From: Crambe crambe
Lineage: Eukaryota; Porifera; Demospongiae; Poecilosclerida; Crambeidae
Assembly (NCBI GenBank): GCA_963924555.1
Contig: OZ004594.1
Span: forward strand, 1,829,563-1,893,562
Length of the DNA: 64,000 nt
Direction of reading: 5' to 3'
In this document: one piece after another, positions 13,301 to 24,464 of the stretch
Position numbering within the stretch: position 1 is the first letter of the stretch
Layout of the letters: each line of letters begins with the position of its first letter
Notes under the pieces: model-generated
The model's input: the letters and a program-made list of their open reading frames with translations, nothing else
What the model was told of the DNA's origin: nothing
Database searches by the model: none
Position numbers and translations under genes: made by a program

Positions 13301-15404
13301 AAGATATAAGCTTAGTTTTACTTGTTTTCAGATGTTTTGCACTTGTTATTACAAGGGAATTGTTGACAAAATCTGTAAAAAAACAATTATGTGTTGTTAT
13401 TGTTGTTGTTTTGGTGTAGCTTATGATCAGCTCAACTAGCTAGCTAGCTATACATGAGCTAAACACTCACCCAATTCAAACACATCTGTACCATGAATTG
13501 AATACAAGGCTTCACCCACATTTTTTTCCAGAGCTACTGGGGTGTTCATGGAAGAATTATGGGAGCTTATAGTGAGCCCCCCAAATTGAAAGAGAGTCTT
13601 TCCTCCACTGGCACAATCGTGATAGAGCAGACAGGTGGAATTCCTAACACAGGCACCACTTTTCTTTACTAAGGAGCCAGGAAAACCTGTCTGTATGCAA
13701 AGTTAAAAAGAAAGTATCTTAGTTACAACAACTCTCCCCTTCCACTTGGCTTAAATGGTTACTTATCCCGACATTCTTTTTTGCTCAAGTTAGCTATGGA
13801 GAAGTGTGTGCTATTATACCAGTGTCCATTTCTTGCTATTCAAGTTGTAGAGCCAAGAATCCATCAAATACACGGATAGGTCCATCCCAAACAATACCAT
13901 CAGCTCAGGATTTCGAGGTGACTCTTCTTCTGTGGCACCAGTTTCGTGCAAGCTGATGGCTGAGTGGTAGCATCGCACATCTGGCCATAATAGATCACTG
14001 TTTGGCTTTATGACACTCCAAACCTATCAATACAACAATGTGCTGGTAGCTACTTGTATTAATGACTGTGTTCACTTGGCAATGTTATTACTTGCTCAAT
14101 ACTTGACTATATATACATGTATATAGATTCTGAAATTTAAACCTGCATGATCATGTGGTTTAAATGGTAATTATCCCTTCAAACCTATCAATACAACAAC
14201 AATGTGCTGGTAGGACTGTGTTCACTTGGCAATGTATTACTTGCTCAACTGACTATATATAGATTCTGAAACTTAAACCTGCATGATCATGTGGTTTAAA
14301 TGGTAATTATCCCTTCAAACCTATCAATACAACAACAATGTGCTGGTAGGACTGTGTTCACTTGGCAATGTATTACTTGCTCAACTGACTATATATAGAT
14401 TCTGAAACTTAAACCTGCATGATCATGTGGTTTAAATGGTAATTATCCCTATGGCCAGTTGCAAAGTGCCTATTATGGCCAGTTGCATAATTATTATTAA
14501 TCCTGCTATTGCACAACAGCATAGAAACTCACTCACCCATCTCTTCTGGTGCATCATGTCCAGTATTCGTATGCAGTTATCACTTCCATAGCCACCGAAC
14601 AGCACTGCTCTGTAGTAGTCCACCTTAGTAAAGGTGCAGCCTGCACATGGTGTGGGAATGCTCCCTCTAGGTCCAAATACAGTAGGGATATACCACTCAC
14701 CTATAGCACAGAAAAAATAGCTAGATACAGCTCATTGTATATCTTGAGTCACAGGCTATATTTGAGGCTGCCAGTATTGTTGGCCCTCCCAGGCTGGCAG
14801 TATTGTCCTTCCCTGCGGTCAGACCAATACTGCCAGCCTCGAACTGAATATTTCCCCGTACTAGGAACTGCAATAACCAATCAGATTGCAGTATGCAGAG
14901 TAGTCATATATACTTACGGGTTATAATATCAAAATAGTGCAACTCATTTGTCCATGCTGTATTACTTCTTTTTCCAACCACACCTTTCCCTCCATAAATT
15001 ACCAGCACTCTATTATCAAAGGCTATCATTCCAGCATCCATCTTGGGAATGGGACAGGTGCCATCTTCGTTTGTCGGTTCCAGTTTCTGCCACTGGAATG
15101 TGCTCACATCGAGCTCACTGATGGTATTGTGGAATTTTTTACCACAAAATCCTCCAAAGTGGTAAAACTTGGAACCAATGGAGGTTGCTGCTGAACCAAT
15201 GTACCCTGGGGGAGTGTCGCCATGGGTCGTGTGCTGCTTCCATACTTGATGAGCAGGATCGAATTCTTCAATCACAGAAGGACTGAACTCTTTGTCATTT
15301 CTCATCATTCCACCATAATTATACCACTTGTCTTGTACCAGTGCACTGCAGTGGAGATATCTTGGCTCAGGCTCATAAAAAGCACTCTTCATAACTGTAT
15401 GCAC
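10364..15404 (-). CDS. Kelch-ZU5-UPA-Death domain protein, copy C
   Basis: Same plan as copy B. Exon 1 (14918-15404) starts MHTVMKSAFYEPEPRYLHC; the second Met at 15392 is an equally good start. Kelch blades continue at about 14537-14702, 13828-14022 and 13475-13690. ZU5-like exons lie near 13138-13266 (MDLRDVGMELR) and 12733-13083 (GGPFEMPDGY, MDHYVNLETEEDC). UPA-like exons lie near 12550-12660, 12320-12465 and 12025-12235 (YPPRIELTFLPPEE). The Death domain (about 11544-11880) has SKWESIGIALDF and LIQQWLGWTPPDHN. Helical tail exons follow near 11445-11505, 11190-11325, 11020-11150, 10785-10845 and 10440-10660. The reading frame closes at 10364, but a further splice before that is possible, so the 3' end is the weakest part of this model. 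A small exon near 11925-11970 looks like a copy of the start of the Death exon. Confidence 0.82.
14021..14450. repeat. Three tandem copies of a 133-161 bp unit at an intron 3' end
   Basis: Units begin at 14021, 14182 and 14318. Each starts with AACCTATCAATACAAC and ends near GGTAATTATCCCT. The first unit starts exactly at the acceptor of the copy C exon at 13828-14022, so each unit carries a copy of that splice acceptor (on the minus strand, TTGATAG then GTTTG). Confidence 0.9.
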
Positions 15405-16496
15405 CAGCTAATGGATGATAATAGTATACTTATTATCTACTGCATTAGCGGGAATAGTGGCTATACTCACTATGATAATATACTTAGCTATATTTAGAAC
15501 TTAGCATAGTATGTAGTGTAAACTGATGGGGGAAGGAAATATCAGATGCAGCTGTTCTTCAGTTATAGGATGAATGCATTAGCTGCATACTGCCACAGCT
15601 GCTATAATATTATACTAAACTGGCTTCAATTTTGGCAACCCTATCAAAATTAGACTGACATACAGGAAACAACTAATTTAATATATAATTAAGCTTTTGA
15701 TATCATGATGTCTTGATGAACTATAGGTTATACATTAGTGGCATGGTGCCGGTGGGCAGCCCAATCTATAGTATGACCAAAAAAAAAATGGTAGACTTCA
15801 TGAATGGTTTTAAGGGGAGGCATCTCTAGCTTGGTATCTCTACTAGGCTAGCCTACGTGACCATGCAAGATGATAACGTGGAAGTATATCTAGGCCTTTG
15901 AATTACGCAGCTATGGTAACTAGCCAGCCCTGCTCTAATATTATCATAGCTCGACGGACACTACTATAGTTTATAGCAAACTTACCAGTAATTAAGTCAC
16001 ATCACATCAGCCCGCAGTGCTAATACGCATGCGCAAACGGTCATTTGACCTTTGACCCCACGTCCTAGAGGTAGTGGTTTGCGTGGTAAAGCATTATACA
16101 GCTTCCTGTGTATATTTAGCTGCCACCACCACCACTTCATCTTGACAGCAATATCAAGTTGCAGTACAAATGACTTTCACAAATTGCTTCGCTTGCCATG
16201 TTACCCTAGTTTTTGTACAATGTGTTGAGTGCAGAAAATCATTGAAAGTAAAGGTGGTTAAAGATTCCACTTGTTGCCCCCCTCTCTCTCCTCTCCCCTC
16301 CCCCCCCCCCCCCCCCCCCCCCCCCCAATAATGTTAACATGAGTAGCTATGGCCCTGAATTATGGTGATCCTCTTTCCTGTCCCAACTGTTTTCTACAAG
16401 TCATCACTTTCATTTTAAAATCTGATACTCATTTCCCCCAATTCATGTTCTCTTTACTATCATGATTCATACAGTAAGTCAGTCATTTGGAGTTAG
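15405..16496. other. Intergenic region between copy C and EIF3D
   Basis: Contains the presumed promoter of copy C. A C-run of about 30 bases lies at 16297-16326, preceded by a CT-rich stretch. No gene recognised. Confidence 0.55.
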
Positions 16497-16839
16497 TATG
16501 GCAATCCATTCAAGATATCATTATCAAATGAAATTATGGGCATATGACACCATGTGTAATAAATGCAACATTAATGCCAAAAAAAGACCAAAGGTCAATA
16601 TTGTCAAAACCAAAATTCTAAATAAAGCACAAAAGTTTTTACAGAGGTCACAAGACACAAATCTCCAGCTAGGTCTTTGGGTTACTTATAATGAATCAAA
16701 GACCTACATCTTCTGGAGATTCACTTAGACCTTTGACCATGTAAAACTTTATTATGTGCTTTATTTAGAATTTGAGCATATATTTATGCATGTGTAATAA
16801 TATCATTTGATAATAATATTGTTTTGAATGGATTGCCAT
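16497..16839. mobile_element. Fold-back MITE downstream of the EIF3D stop codon
   Basis: Ends are inverted repeats (ATGGCAATCCATTCAA at the left; its complement at 16824-16839). The inversion continues inward, including TTCTAAATAAAGCAC near 16617 against its complement near 16757. It is flanked by a 7-bp direct repeat GAGTTAG (16490-16496 and 16840-16846). No transposase; non-autonomous DNA element. An open frame at 16462-16728 is a by-product. Confidence 0.85.
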
Positions 16840-16842
16840 GAG

Positions 16843-18876
16843 TTAGCCCCTGTCCTCTTCATTAGATGAATCTTCGCTCTCATCACACTCACTTTCCTCG
16901 TCACTGTCAAATGCCGAGGAAGGAATAGAGTAGATACGCACCACAGGCTGCAGAAACCGAGGGGAGAGGGGAGAAGGAGGGAGGAGAGAGGGGAAGAGAG
17001 AGGGAGGGGGAGGCAGAGAGGGAGAAAAGAGGAAGAAGAACGAGAAAACGAGAAAACATTATACCAGCAACTATCATTGAGGTTGCAGTGCAGTACCTGA
17101 TTTGGATCCTTGAGAATGAGGTACTTTCCTTCATCTTGTTCTAGGCAGGTGTCGATGATGGCGTGCAGTACACCCCACGCATTGCCCACGTCCAGCATCA
17201 TCTGCTGGGCCAATTCCGCAGGCTTGACTTGCTGAATACCAAGAATCTGATGGGTTTTGGGGTCACTGGGATGTTGCCGTGACACATAACTGCAAAATCA
17301 TGATAGAGATAAAACCCCGGAGATAGGGAATCTTTGATAAAGGACACTCTGAAAGAGGACAAACCTCTCAACAAACGACTATCTAAGAGTACCCTCGTAT
17401 CTATACAACCTCCAAAAGAGGACAACCTGCACAAAAGGTTGGGGTCCCAAGTGCGTCCAATATTGTTACCCAAATTTTATGAAGCTGGAGCCAGCAAGGA
17501 TTGTGCACATAGCCCATTTGGCTATCTTGAAGCTGTTGTTCTTCAGTTCTGTGGCAAACACAGCACCTCGTTGAGAATCCAACTTCTTTCTCCAGTCAAC
17601 ACCTCCAGAAAGCTAAACAGCAAACAAGATAACAATCGACAATATCCACGCAGAGGGGTGGGTGGGGGGATAGTGGACTTTAACCTTTGGATTCCATTCA
17701 TTGAGAGCTTTGACGTTGATGAAGACCTTGCCACTAGCAGTGGGCATTATTGCGTCGTGCTCACACCTAGCAACCAATCCAATACCTCCTCCAAGCTTCC
17801 ACTTCCTATACCTAAATAGAATAAACTACTGAACTTCTGTATCTAATTATAGGAATACACTGAAAAATTGAAGGAACTTGGCATGTAAGTGGATGGAGGG
17901 TACGAAGGAAGCTTACCTGTAGGCCACAGAGGCAACCTTTCCTGCTTCTTCATCGACTGAAAACGGGTTAGGATTGGGAAGGTTGAAGTTTTTTCCATCC
18001 TATCGAGCATATTTCCATTGAAATGAAGTGCAAGCCTTTTTTTTTTCTTTTTTTTTGACACCTACCAGAAGTATCTGTTGAGAGAAATTCTGGTTGACAT
18101 AGGTAGCTTCAATGGCGAGATTCTGTGGACAGTTTTTTCCTTCTTCCTCCTGAGGTGGCTCCTTTGCTGTCTCACTTACAGTCAAGTAGTCTACAAGAGA
18201 GTCAGTATACCACAACCTTGACATGGCATGGAATAACTGTGTTTGTGTTGTGGGGTGATTTTTTATTTGTCAAAAAACAAAGGAATTTATAATAGTTAAC
18301 CAGTCTACTAAATGCAGGGTGGGCCACCCTGTTTGGATATAGAACTTCAAAGAAAGTGGGCTGGGTCTATGGCACTATATTCTCATGAGTATACTTAAGG
18401 ACCTGTTTGAAAGTACAGACTCTGGTTAACACTTCATTAGAAGATTTTACTCTCACAAAAATTTACCCTACAAAGTGTTATCAAGTGGCTCACCAAATTG
18501 AGAGTCGTCCCTTTTATCGAGGAAGAGCAGGTTTCCGATCCTGTCTGCCACTATGTCCCAGGAGTATTTAGAACGGGCACACGTCATGAGGGTAGCCAGG
18601 ATAGTGTCGGTCGCAAAGACACGACAGTCACTGCACTCAGGACTCTTTGCAAGCTAGACAAGGAGGAAGAATCGGGGGTTTGGTATGGCAAGAAGAAAGT
18701 GCTCGACTTACTTCTCTGATGATGGGGTCATCAGTAGTAGTGACCTTGTGGTGCACTCTGTCATAATCATTGAGGGTGTGTGGGGTTTTAAGGGAAATCT
18801 TCTTTTCCTTTGTGATATCATATACACCCAAGGAACCACACAGACGACTATGATAAATAGCCAACAATGAAAGATC

Positions 18877-18946
<70 letters not shown>

Positions 18947-21135
18947 GTTCTTCAGGTTCAGATGGAGTGAAGTTGAGTTTGGAAAGCTGACCAAAGTCTA
19001 TCTCATTGATCACTGCCCAGTTTGTATGAACATTGACAGAGGGTTGCCGTGGTTTCAGAATCACCTATAATGATAGTGCTGAACATAATTATACTTTACA
19101 GGACATACTTTATACCATATACTTTACAGGACATACTTTATACCATATACTTTACAGGATATACTTTATACCATATACTTTACAGGACACACTTATACCA
19201 TATACTTTACAGGACATACTTTATACCATCTTTACAGGACATACTTTATACCATATACTTTACAGGACATACTTTATACCATATACTTTACAGGACACAC
19301 TTATACCATATACTTTACAGGACATACTTTATACCATCTTTACAGGACATACTTTATACCATATACTTTACAGGACACATTTTATACCACATACTTTACA
19401 GGACACACTTTATACCATATACTTTACAGGACACACTTTATACCATATACTTTACAGGACACACTTTATACCATATACTTTACAGGACACACTTTATACC
19501 AAATACTTTACAGGACACACTATACCATATACTTTACAGGACACACTTTATACCAAATACTTTACAGGACACACTTTATACCATATACTTTACAGGACAC
19601 ACTTTATATCATATATTTTACAGGACACATATACTTTACAGGACACACTTTATACCATATACTTTACAGGACACACTTTATACCATATACTTTACAGGAC
19701 ATACTTTATGAATAACTGGTTATGTGAGAGAAGGGATGGACCCTGGATATCAGGAAAGTTCGTACTCTGGTCCTTGGGCATGGGTTCGGTATGCAAATAG
19801 ACTCAGACTAAGTCACTCTACTCTGTCATAGTGCAACTTTAACTGAGGGCAGAGTTTCCATTTATTAGGGCTACCCTAGGGCTATTTGACCTAGAACTAG
19901 GGCTTTGTCTCTAGCCCTACTAGGGCAAGGGCAGGGGGTGGGGTTCAGTATGCAAAGAGACTCAGACTAGGTCACTCTACTCTGTCATAGCACAACTTTA
20001 GCTGAGGGGTGTGGTTTCCAGCCGTTAGGGGTAGGAGTGATACTTACAGGGTTCCTGTCGTAAGTGGTGTGACGCATAAACTTCTTCATCCTCTTATGTT
20101 GTTGCTGTTTCATACGATCTCTACAAAATTGAAAGGGGAAGGGGAAAAGGAGAGGGAGGGGGAGGGGAAAAGGAGAGGGAGGGGGGAGGGGAAGGGAAGG
20201 AGGGGGAGGGGAAGGGAAGGGAGGGAGGGGAAAAGGAGAGGGAGGGGGAGGGGGAGGGGAGAGAGAGAAAATGAAGATAAGTGGACAATGTAGTGGAGAA
20301 TTAAAACTTACATTTCCCTGAGCTTTCCCTTGGCCACTTGCTGCTTGCCTCCCATTCGTCTCTCCTCCCTCTTCTCACGGTCACGACGGATCTTTTGCTA
20401 CACACACACACACAACACACAAGAATCATCATCAAGGCAATGAAGATTCTAGCTTTCTCCATCACACACACCTGATTATACTTCGTTCGTTTCTGGTGTA
20501 CAGGTCTCTGTAAACGTGAAGTATCCACCAGCTGGAAAGACGACTCATCCTCAACATGGTGGTACACATACTCTTTCCCTCCACCTCCATACAGACTAGT
20601 GTACTTGTCTATATAAAAATAACATTTAATGTGATTAGGTGTCACTACAGTGGCCACTAGCTAATTTTCAACCTCTAACTCATCCTTAACTACCGTACTT
20701 ATTCCTATAAAAAATACTTCCAGGCCAGGAGGTGTGGCAGATTAATGTACATAAATTTGTGTCTATATGGCCAGAACGTCAGAGTGACTCTTAAATTAAT
20801 AGGAGGTACATCAATTAGAAAGAATATGGTGCTAACGATTACACACACTCCACATACTAAGAGCTCGCCGATCCTGGTACAAGTTTCCTGACCAATCAGC
20901 CACCTACAGAAAGGTATTATTACAAATCCCCATCAAAGAGGTACGTGGTGTCACCACAAGACCCCTTACTTACCTTGCCCATTCTGTCCCCCTTGGAGAA
21001 AGGTTGGTAGGGTGTATCCTTGAACTGTTCGGGAACTTCACACGGTCCCCATCCTGATGGGTTCTCGTGGATGACGGGGAACTCGAATTGTGATCTTGGA
21101 CCCAGAGGAGTCGCTGGAGGAGTGACAGTAGCCAT
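16843..21135 (-). CDS. EIF3D: Eukaryotic translation initiation factor 3 subunit D
   Basis: Subunit of the eIF3 complex that binds the small ribosomal subunit; the family also has a cap-binding fold. Recognised from long matches to the animal protein. The N-terminus (20974-21135) has [14 protein letters not shown] and [14 protein letters not shown]. Later exons carry [13 protein letters not shown] (about 20510-20610), [15 protein letters not shown] (18720-18840), [11 protein letters not shown] and [12 protein letters not shown] (18496-18650), [14 protein letters not shown] and [16 protein letters not shown] (18065-18190), LPNPNPF and ASVAYR (17910-18000), [20 protein letters not shown] (about 17460-17610), [20 protein letters not shown] (17100-17290), and an acidic C-terminal tail (16843-16950), as in the family. 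About 14 exons with good GT-AG borders. The TAA stop lies inside a target-site repeat of an inserted inverted-repeat element. Confidence 0.95.
16957..17060. repeat. Pyrimidine-rich tract (minus strand) before last EIF3D acceptor
   Basis: On the plus strand this is almost pure purine (GGGAGA/GGAGGGA-type). On the coding strand it is a CT-rich run of about 100 bases leading into TTTCTGCAG and the last coding exon. Confidence 0.85.
18879..18942. repeat. (CT)32 in EIF3D intron, directly after a 5' splice site
   Basis: On the coding strand the donor GTAAGAG runs straight into the GA repeat. The exon end (GAAGAACT) lies just right of it. Confidence 0.95.
19085..19712. repeat. Minisatellite of about 23 units of 27-28 bp in an EIF3D intron
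   Basis: Consensus unit in two halves: ACTTTATACCATATACTTTA then CAGGACAC. Units vary by small deletions (CTTATACC, TATACC). The array is open in two plus-strand frames, which explains two long low-complexity open frames. On the coding strand every unit contains CCTGTAAAGTAT, which resembles a 5' splice site. Confidence 0.95.
19770..20035. repeat. Dispersed repeat, two copies, in an EIF3D intron
   Basis: Two direct copies of a block starting GGTTCGGTATGCAAATAG / GGTTCAGTATGCAAAGAG with CACTCTACTCTGTCATAG following. The same family occurs in an intron of the zinc-ribbon gene at about 36835-37030. Confidence 0.8.
20129..20270. repeat. Pyrimidine-rich tract (minus strand) before an EIF3D acceptor
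   Basis: Plus strand GGGGAAGG/GAGGGAGG purine run of about 140 bp. On the coding strand it is CT-rich and ends in TTTTGTAG at the exon of about 20040-20128. Confidence 0.85.
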
Positions 21136-21203
21136 ATCGATCCAATTCACATGTGCCTGATGACCATTACCGATTTGTGGCAATAAATTGCGCATGCGCA
21201 TTA

Positions 21204-21725
21204 GGGTAGGTGTGGGTATTATGAGTCAGCTAAGTATTGTTGGAAATGAACTATCTTAGAATCCTGAAAATTGCTCCATAGGTTATGTAGAACTAATGTG
21301 TGGAGAAAGTAATAAAAATATTGCATCTTGTAGATAGGAGTTATGATCTTACATAACATACTCAGGATGGTATTATGAGTCATAGGTATGAATTATGAGT
21401 CACTGGCTTGATTTTTGTCTCTAAAAATTGATAATGTAGCTAAGATTTCTACAAAATAAAATTAGATTACTTTAAAATTCATTTTTTACTCCATCTTGTG
21501 CTTCCCTGCGCTTTTTTCATTCAGATTGGTTCCGATTATACCCATTTTTAAAGTTCTCATTTAAGATTATGTTTATGTATGAATAAGGCATTTTCTGGAT
21601 GATTTTATTTGATCAAAAGACCAAAAAAATGATTAAGTTTTCATATCTAAAGTATCAACTCTTGTAGATTCTTATCAAGTGGTGAACCCATAATAGGGAC
21701 TGACTCATAATACCCACACCTACCC
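21204..21725. mobile_element. Inverted-repeat element (MITE-like, TA target) upstream of EIF3D
   Basis: Ends GGGTAGGTGTGGGTATTATG and its exact complement at 21706-21725, extended inward by AGTCAG/CTGACT. Flanked by TA on both sides, as for Tc1/mariner-like elements. About 520 bp, no coding capacity. Its inner edge lies 69 bp upstream of the EIF3D start codon. Confidence 0.85.
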
Positions 21726-24464
21726 TACTTACTTCAAAGAGCGGGAAATTCAAAACTAAGTAGATCAGTCCCGAATCCGTCTACCTACAGCTTCTCGTTT
21801 ATCCTTCTTCTTCTTCTCATAAAGTAGATAAGTTAAGCTACTAGCTAAGTAATTAAATAAGTAGCAATTATACTTCTCCATCTCTTCTCTTCTTCTCATA
21901 AGGTACATAAAATTGTGGGTTCACATAGATAGCTAGCATTCTATGATAGCATAATTAATTATTAGTTAGCATTTTTGTGATATATACATGTACTGTAGTT
22001 AGATTAACATGTTAGCTAGCCATGAGCATATAGTTAGCATTTTATTTAGCTAGATAGCTAGCTAGTGTGTACTTATGCATGTGTGTACAGCTCTGAAAGA
22101 AAGATCGTTATAACTATGGCAGATCAATTAAAATATGCAAGTCTTTCTGTCTCTCTGGGTAAGTATTTTCTTGGTTTGCTTGGACTGCTTCCTCTCAATC
22201 CCGTGCTGGTCTTGCCCATGACATCGACAGTACTGGACTGGGAGGATGTCTCACTGCTGGAGGCAGTGGAGGGGTGTGGATTTCCATTACCTCATCTGTA
22301 CAGACAGTGGAACCTGTCCTCTCAATGCGGACAATTTAGGAACCAGAACAATTAATGTCCTCATTTCAGTAGACAGACACATAATTATCGTTAATGCTAA
22401 ACAAGGGGTTTGGTCTGAAGGGACGGCAGGAAGAAAATCATACTTCTCTGGTAGCATAGGTGTAGGAAGATGATTTAGAATGTGGGGGTCTACCATGTAC
22501 CAATCACATGCAATAACAAGGTAGGAATTTCACCTTGGGGGGAAGCTCACTGATTGCGTGGCCATAGCCACAGCGAGGGGGAGGGTGCGGGAGGGGGATG
22601 TGCCCCTCCCACGCCAAAGCGTGAAGCCATAAATGCTTACTACTCTGAAGTATCCCTTAATTTATTACTCCCTTTGGTGACTACATGTAACAACCTGTGG
22701 TCACCAAAGGGAGTAGCCCTTGGGGGAACTGCAGTCAGAGCGAGTATAGTTGGTAGCTCAGAGAGCATGCAGGCCCCCATGAATAAAAGAGCATGGAGGC
22801 CACGGCCCCCATGCTTCCTACACCTATGTAGTTTCAACCAATGAGGGTGTGTGGGGTTCCTTTACACCCTGCTTCTAACGATCATTACCAATTTGTGGTA
22901 TAGTCTAAGTCTGTACACGCCCCCTACTATAATTACTTTCGAGTGGCTGCAAGACATCAGAAGCTAGAGTAAGTTAGTAATACTAGCTAAAAAAATGTTC
23001 ACTCTTCGAATACAGTAGCTAACATAGTCTCAGCGCCTTGCTACCTCCTTGCACGATTAGCTACTCGTCGTCGCAGCAAGGGGCTATTAAAGCAACAGAC
23101 GTGACAGAGACTGAGCGTATGTTTTTGTTTTGTTTTCATCACTTTTACGTTTTAAAAAGTCGTGCAAGGAGGATCAGAGCATTGAATATCCAATTGAAGT
23201 GTGAGAGGGTACGATCCCATTAGCCACTACAGTAGTATTTTGTAGGAATAAGGCTATGGTAAATAAATTGTTTCTCAGGCAAATACTGTCAGTAGGGAGG
23301 CAATTTTTAATATTTATTTAATTAAAGGGGTGTTCCCAAATTATTAATGCCATGGTAATTTAATTCCTTATTCTCAGACAAAAATTGAGGAGGGAGGAAG
23401 GGAGGTATAAATATTTATTTAGTCAAATGCCATTTTTGAAGAGATAATAGTTGCATCAAGAGAGCTAATTTGAGCTTTGACCCTAATTTTTTTTCTTGGG
23501 GAGGCATCAAAATTTGAGGAGGGGGAACAGTTAAATAAAAGTGGCCTAAACTTGAAATCTTTTATTCACACAGTAATTCTATGCTCTAGAATGTACTTTA
23601 GTAGATTTATTGAGATTATAATGAGAGGTTTGTCCTCTTTTGGAATATCAAGGTTCAACTGTTACATATAATAACTCTGGGCCACTTGACCAAAGTCGGA
23701 ACTCATCAATCGGTCTCTATAACCCATAACCTCATTATTTTGTTTTCTTCTTGTCTATTTTCCTTGCCAAGCTTTGACAAACACTTAGAAGAGGATTCAT
23801 TATTATGTGCACATGACATGACATGACTGCTCATGAGAGCAGTGTATATTTATGTACACTTCCTAGAGACTTCCCCTGGGACTTCCCCTGGGACTTTCGG
23901 TGAATATTTTGCAAAAATCAGCTCTCAACTTCATAGTCACTCAACCACTGCTTTTAATAACACTACTGAGCCATCACCTATACTAAACATGCTTTGCTCC
24001 AAGCAGCTTGAATTAAAAGTGCAGCTAATAAATTAGCTCATCTGCCGTAGCCAAGTGGAACTTAGCTAGCTACCAGTGCAAAACTCTTGACTGGTATTAC
24101 CCTAATAGCTAATGATGCTTATTATTGCAAATTACTATTTAACCATTACTAACCACTAGCATAATGTGGCTTCAACACTGACACTGTAAGTATCTACATA
24201 AGTCACTGGAACTAACCACAATGCAGCAGCAGCCCCCAGGAAGTGAAAGTCAGGAAGTGATTATTAGGCAATAAATTTTCATCATGGGACTTCGAAATTG
24301 AATTACACAGACACTCTTAATGCACAACTGGGATCACAAACTGTATTGATGTGATTCTGTCCAAAATAATAATAATGTGTTTTAAGGAACTGAACGTGGA
24401 GAGTGACCAGAATTACCCCACTTTAACCTACTGATCATTTTATAGGTCTGGTTACAACTAAACC
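21726..24464. other. Intergenic region between EIF3D and copy D
   Basis: AT-rich with many TAGCTAGC runs (about 21840-22060), one MITE (22455-22828) and a weakly repeated stretch (23270-23540). No gene recognised. A short open frame at 22065-22355 shows no domain. The promoter of copy D should lie at its right end; a possible acceptor (TTTTATAG) just before the start codon hints at a 5' UTR exon. Confidence 0.5.
22455..22828. mobile_element. MITE with ends CATAGGTGTAGGAAG
   Basis: The left end CATAGGTGTAGGAAG is matched by its complement at 22814-22828. TAG flanks both sides. The interior has a strong hairpin (TACTCCCTTTGGTGAC near 22667 against its complement near 22700). About 374 bp, non-coding. 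Confidence 0.8.

Noticed and set aside
16462-16728. Open frame of 88 codons beyond the EIF3D end
   Set aside because: Lies almost wholly inside the fold-back MITE; no domain.
19033-19800. Two long plus-strand open frames (about 220 and 255 codons) of [13 protein letters not shown]-like repeats
   Set aside because: They are the EIF3D intron minisatellite read in two frames; no start context or domain.
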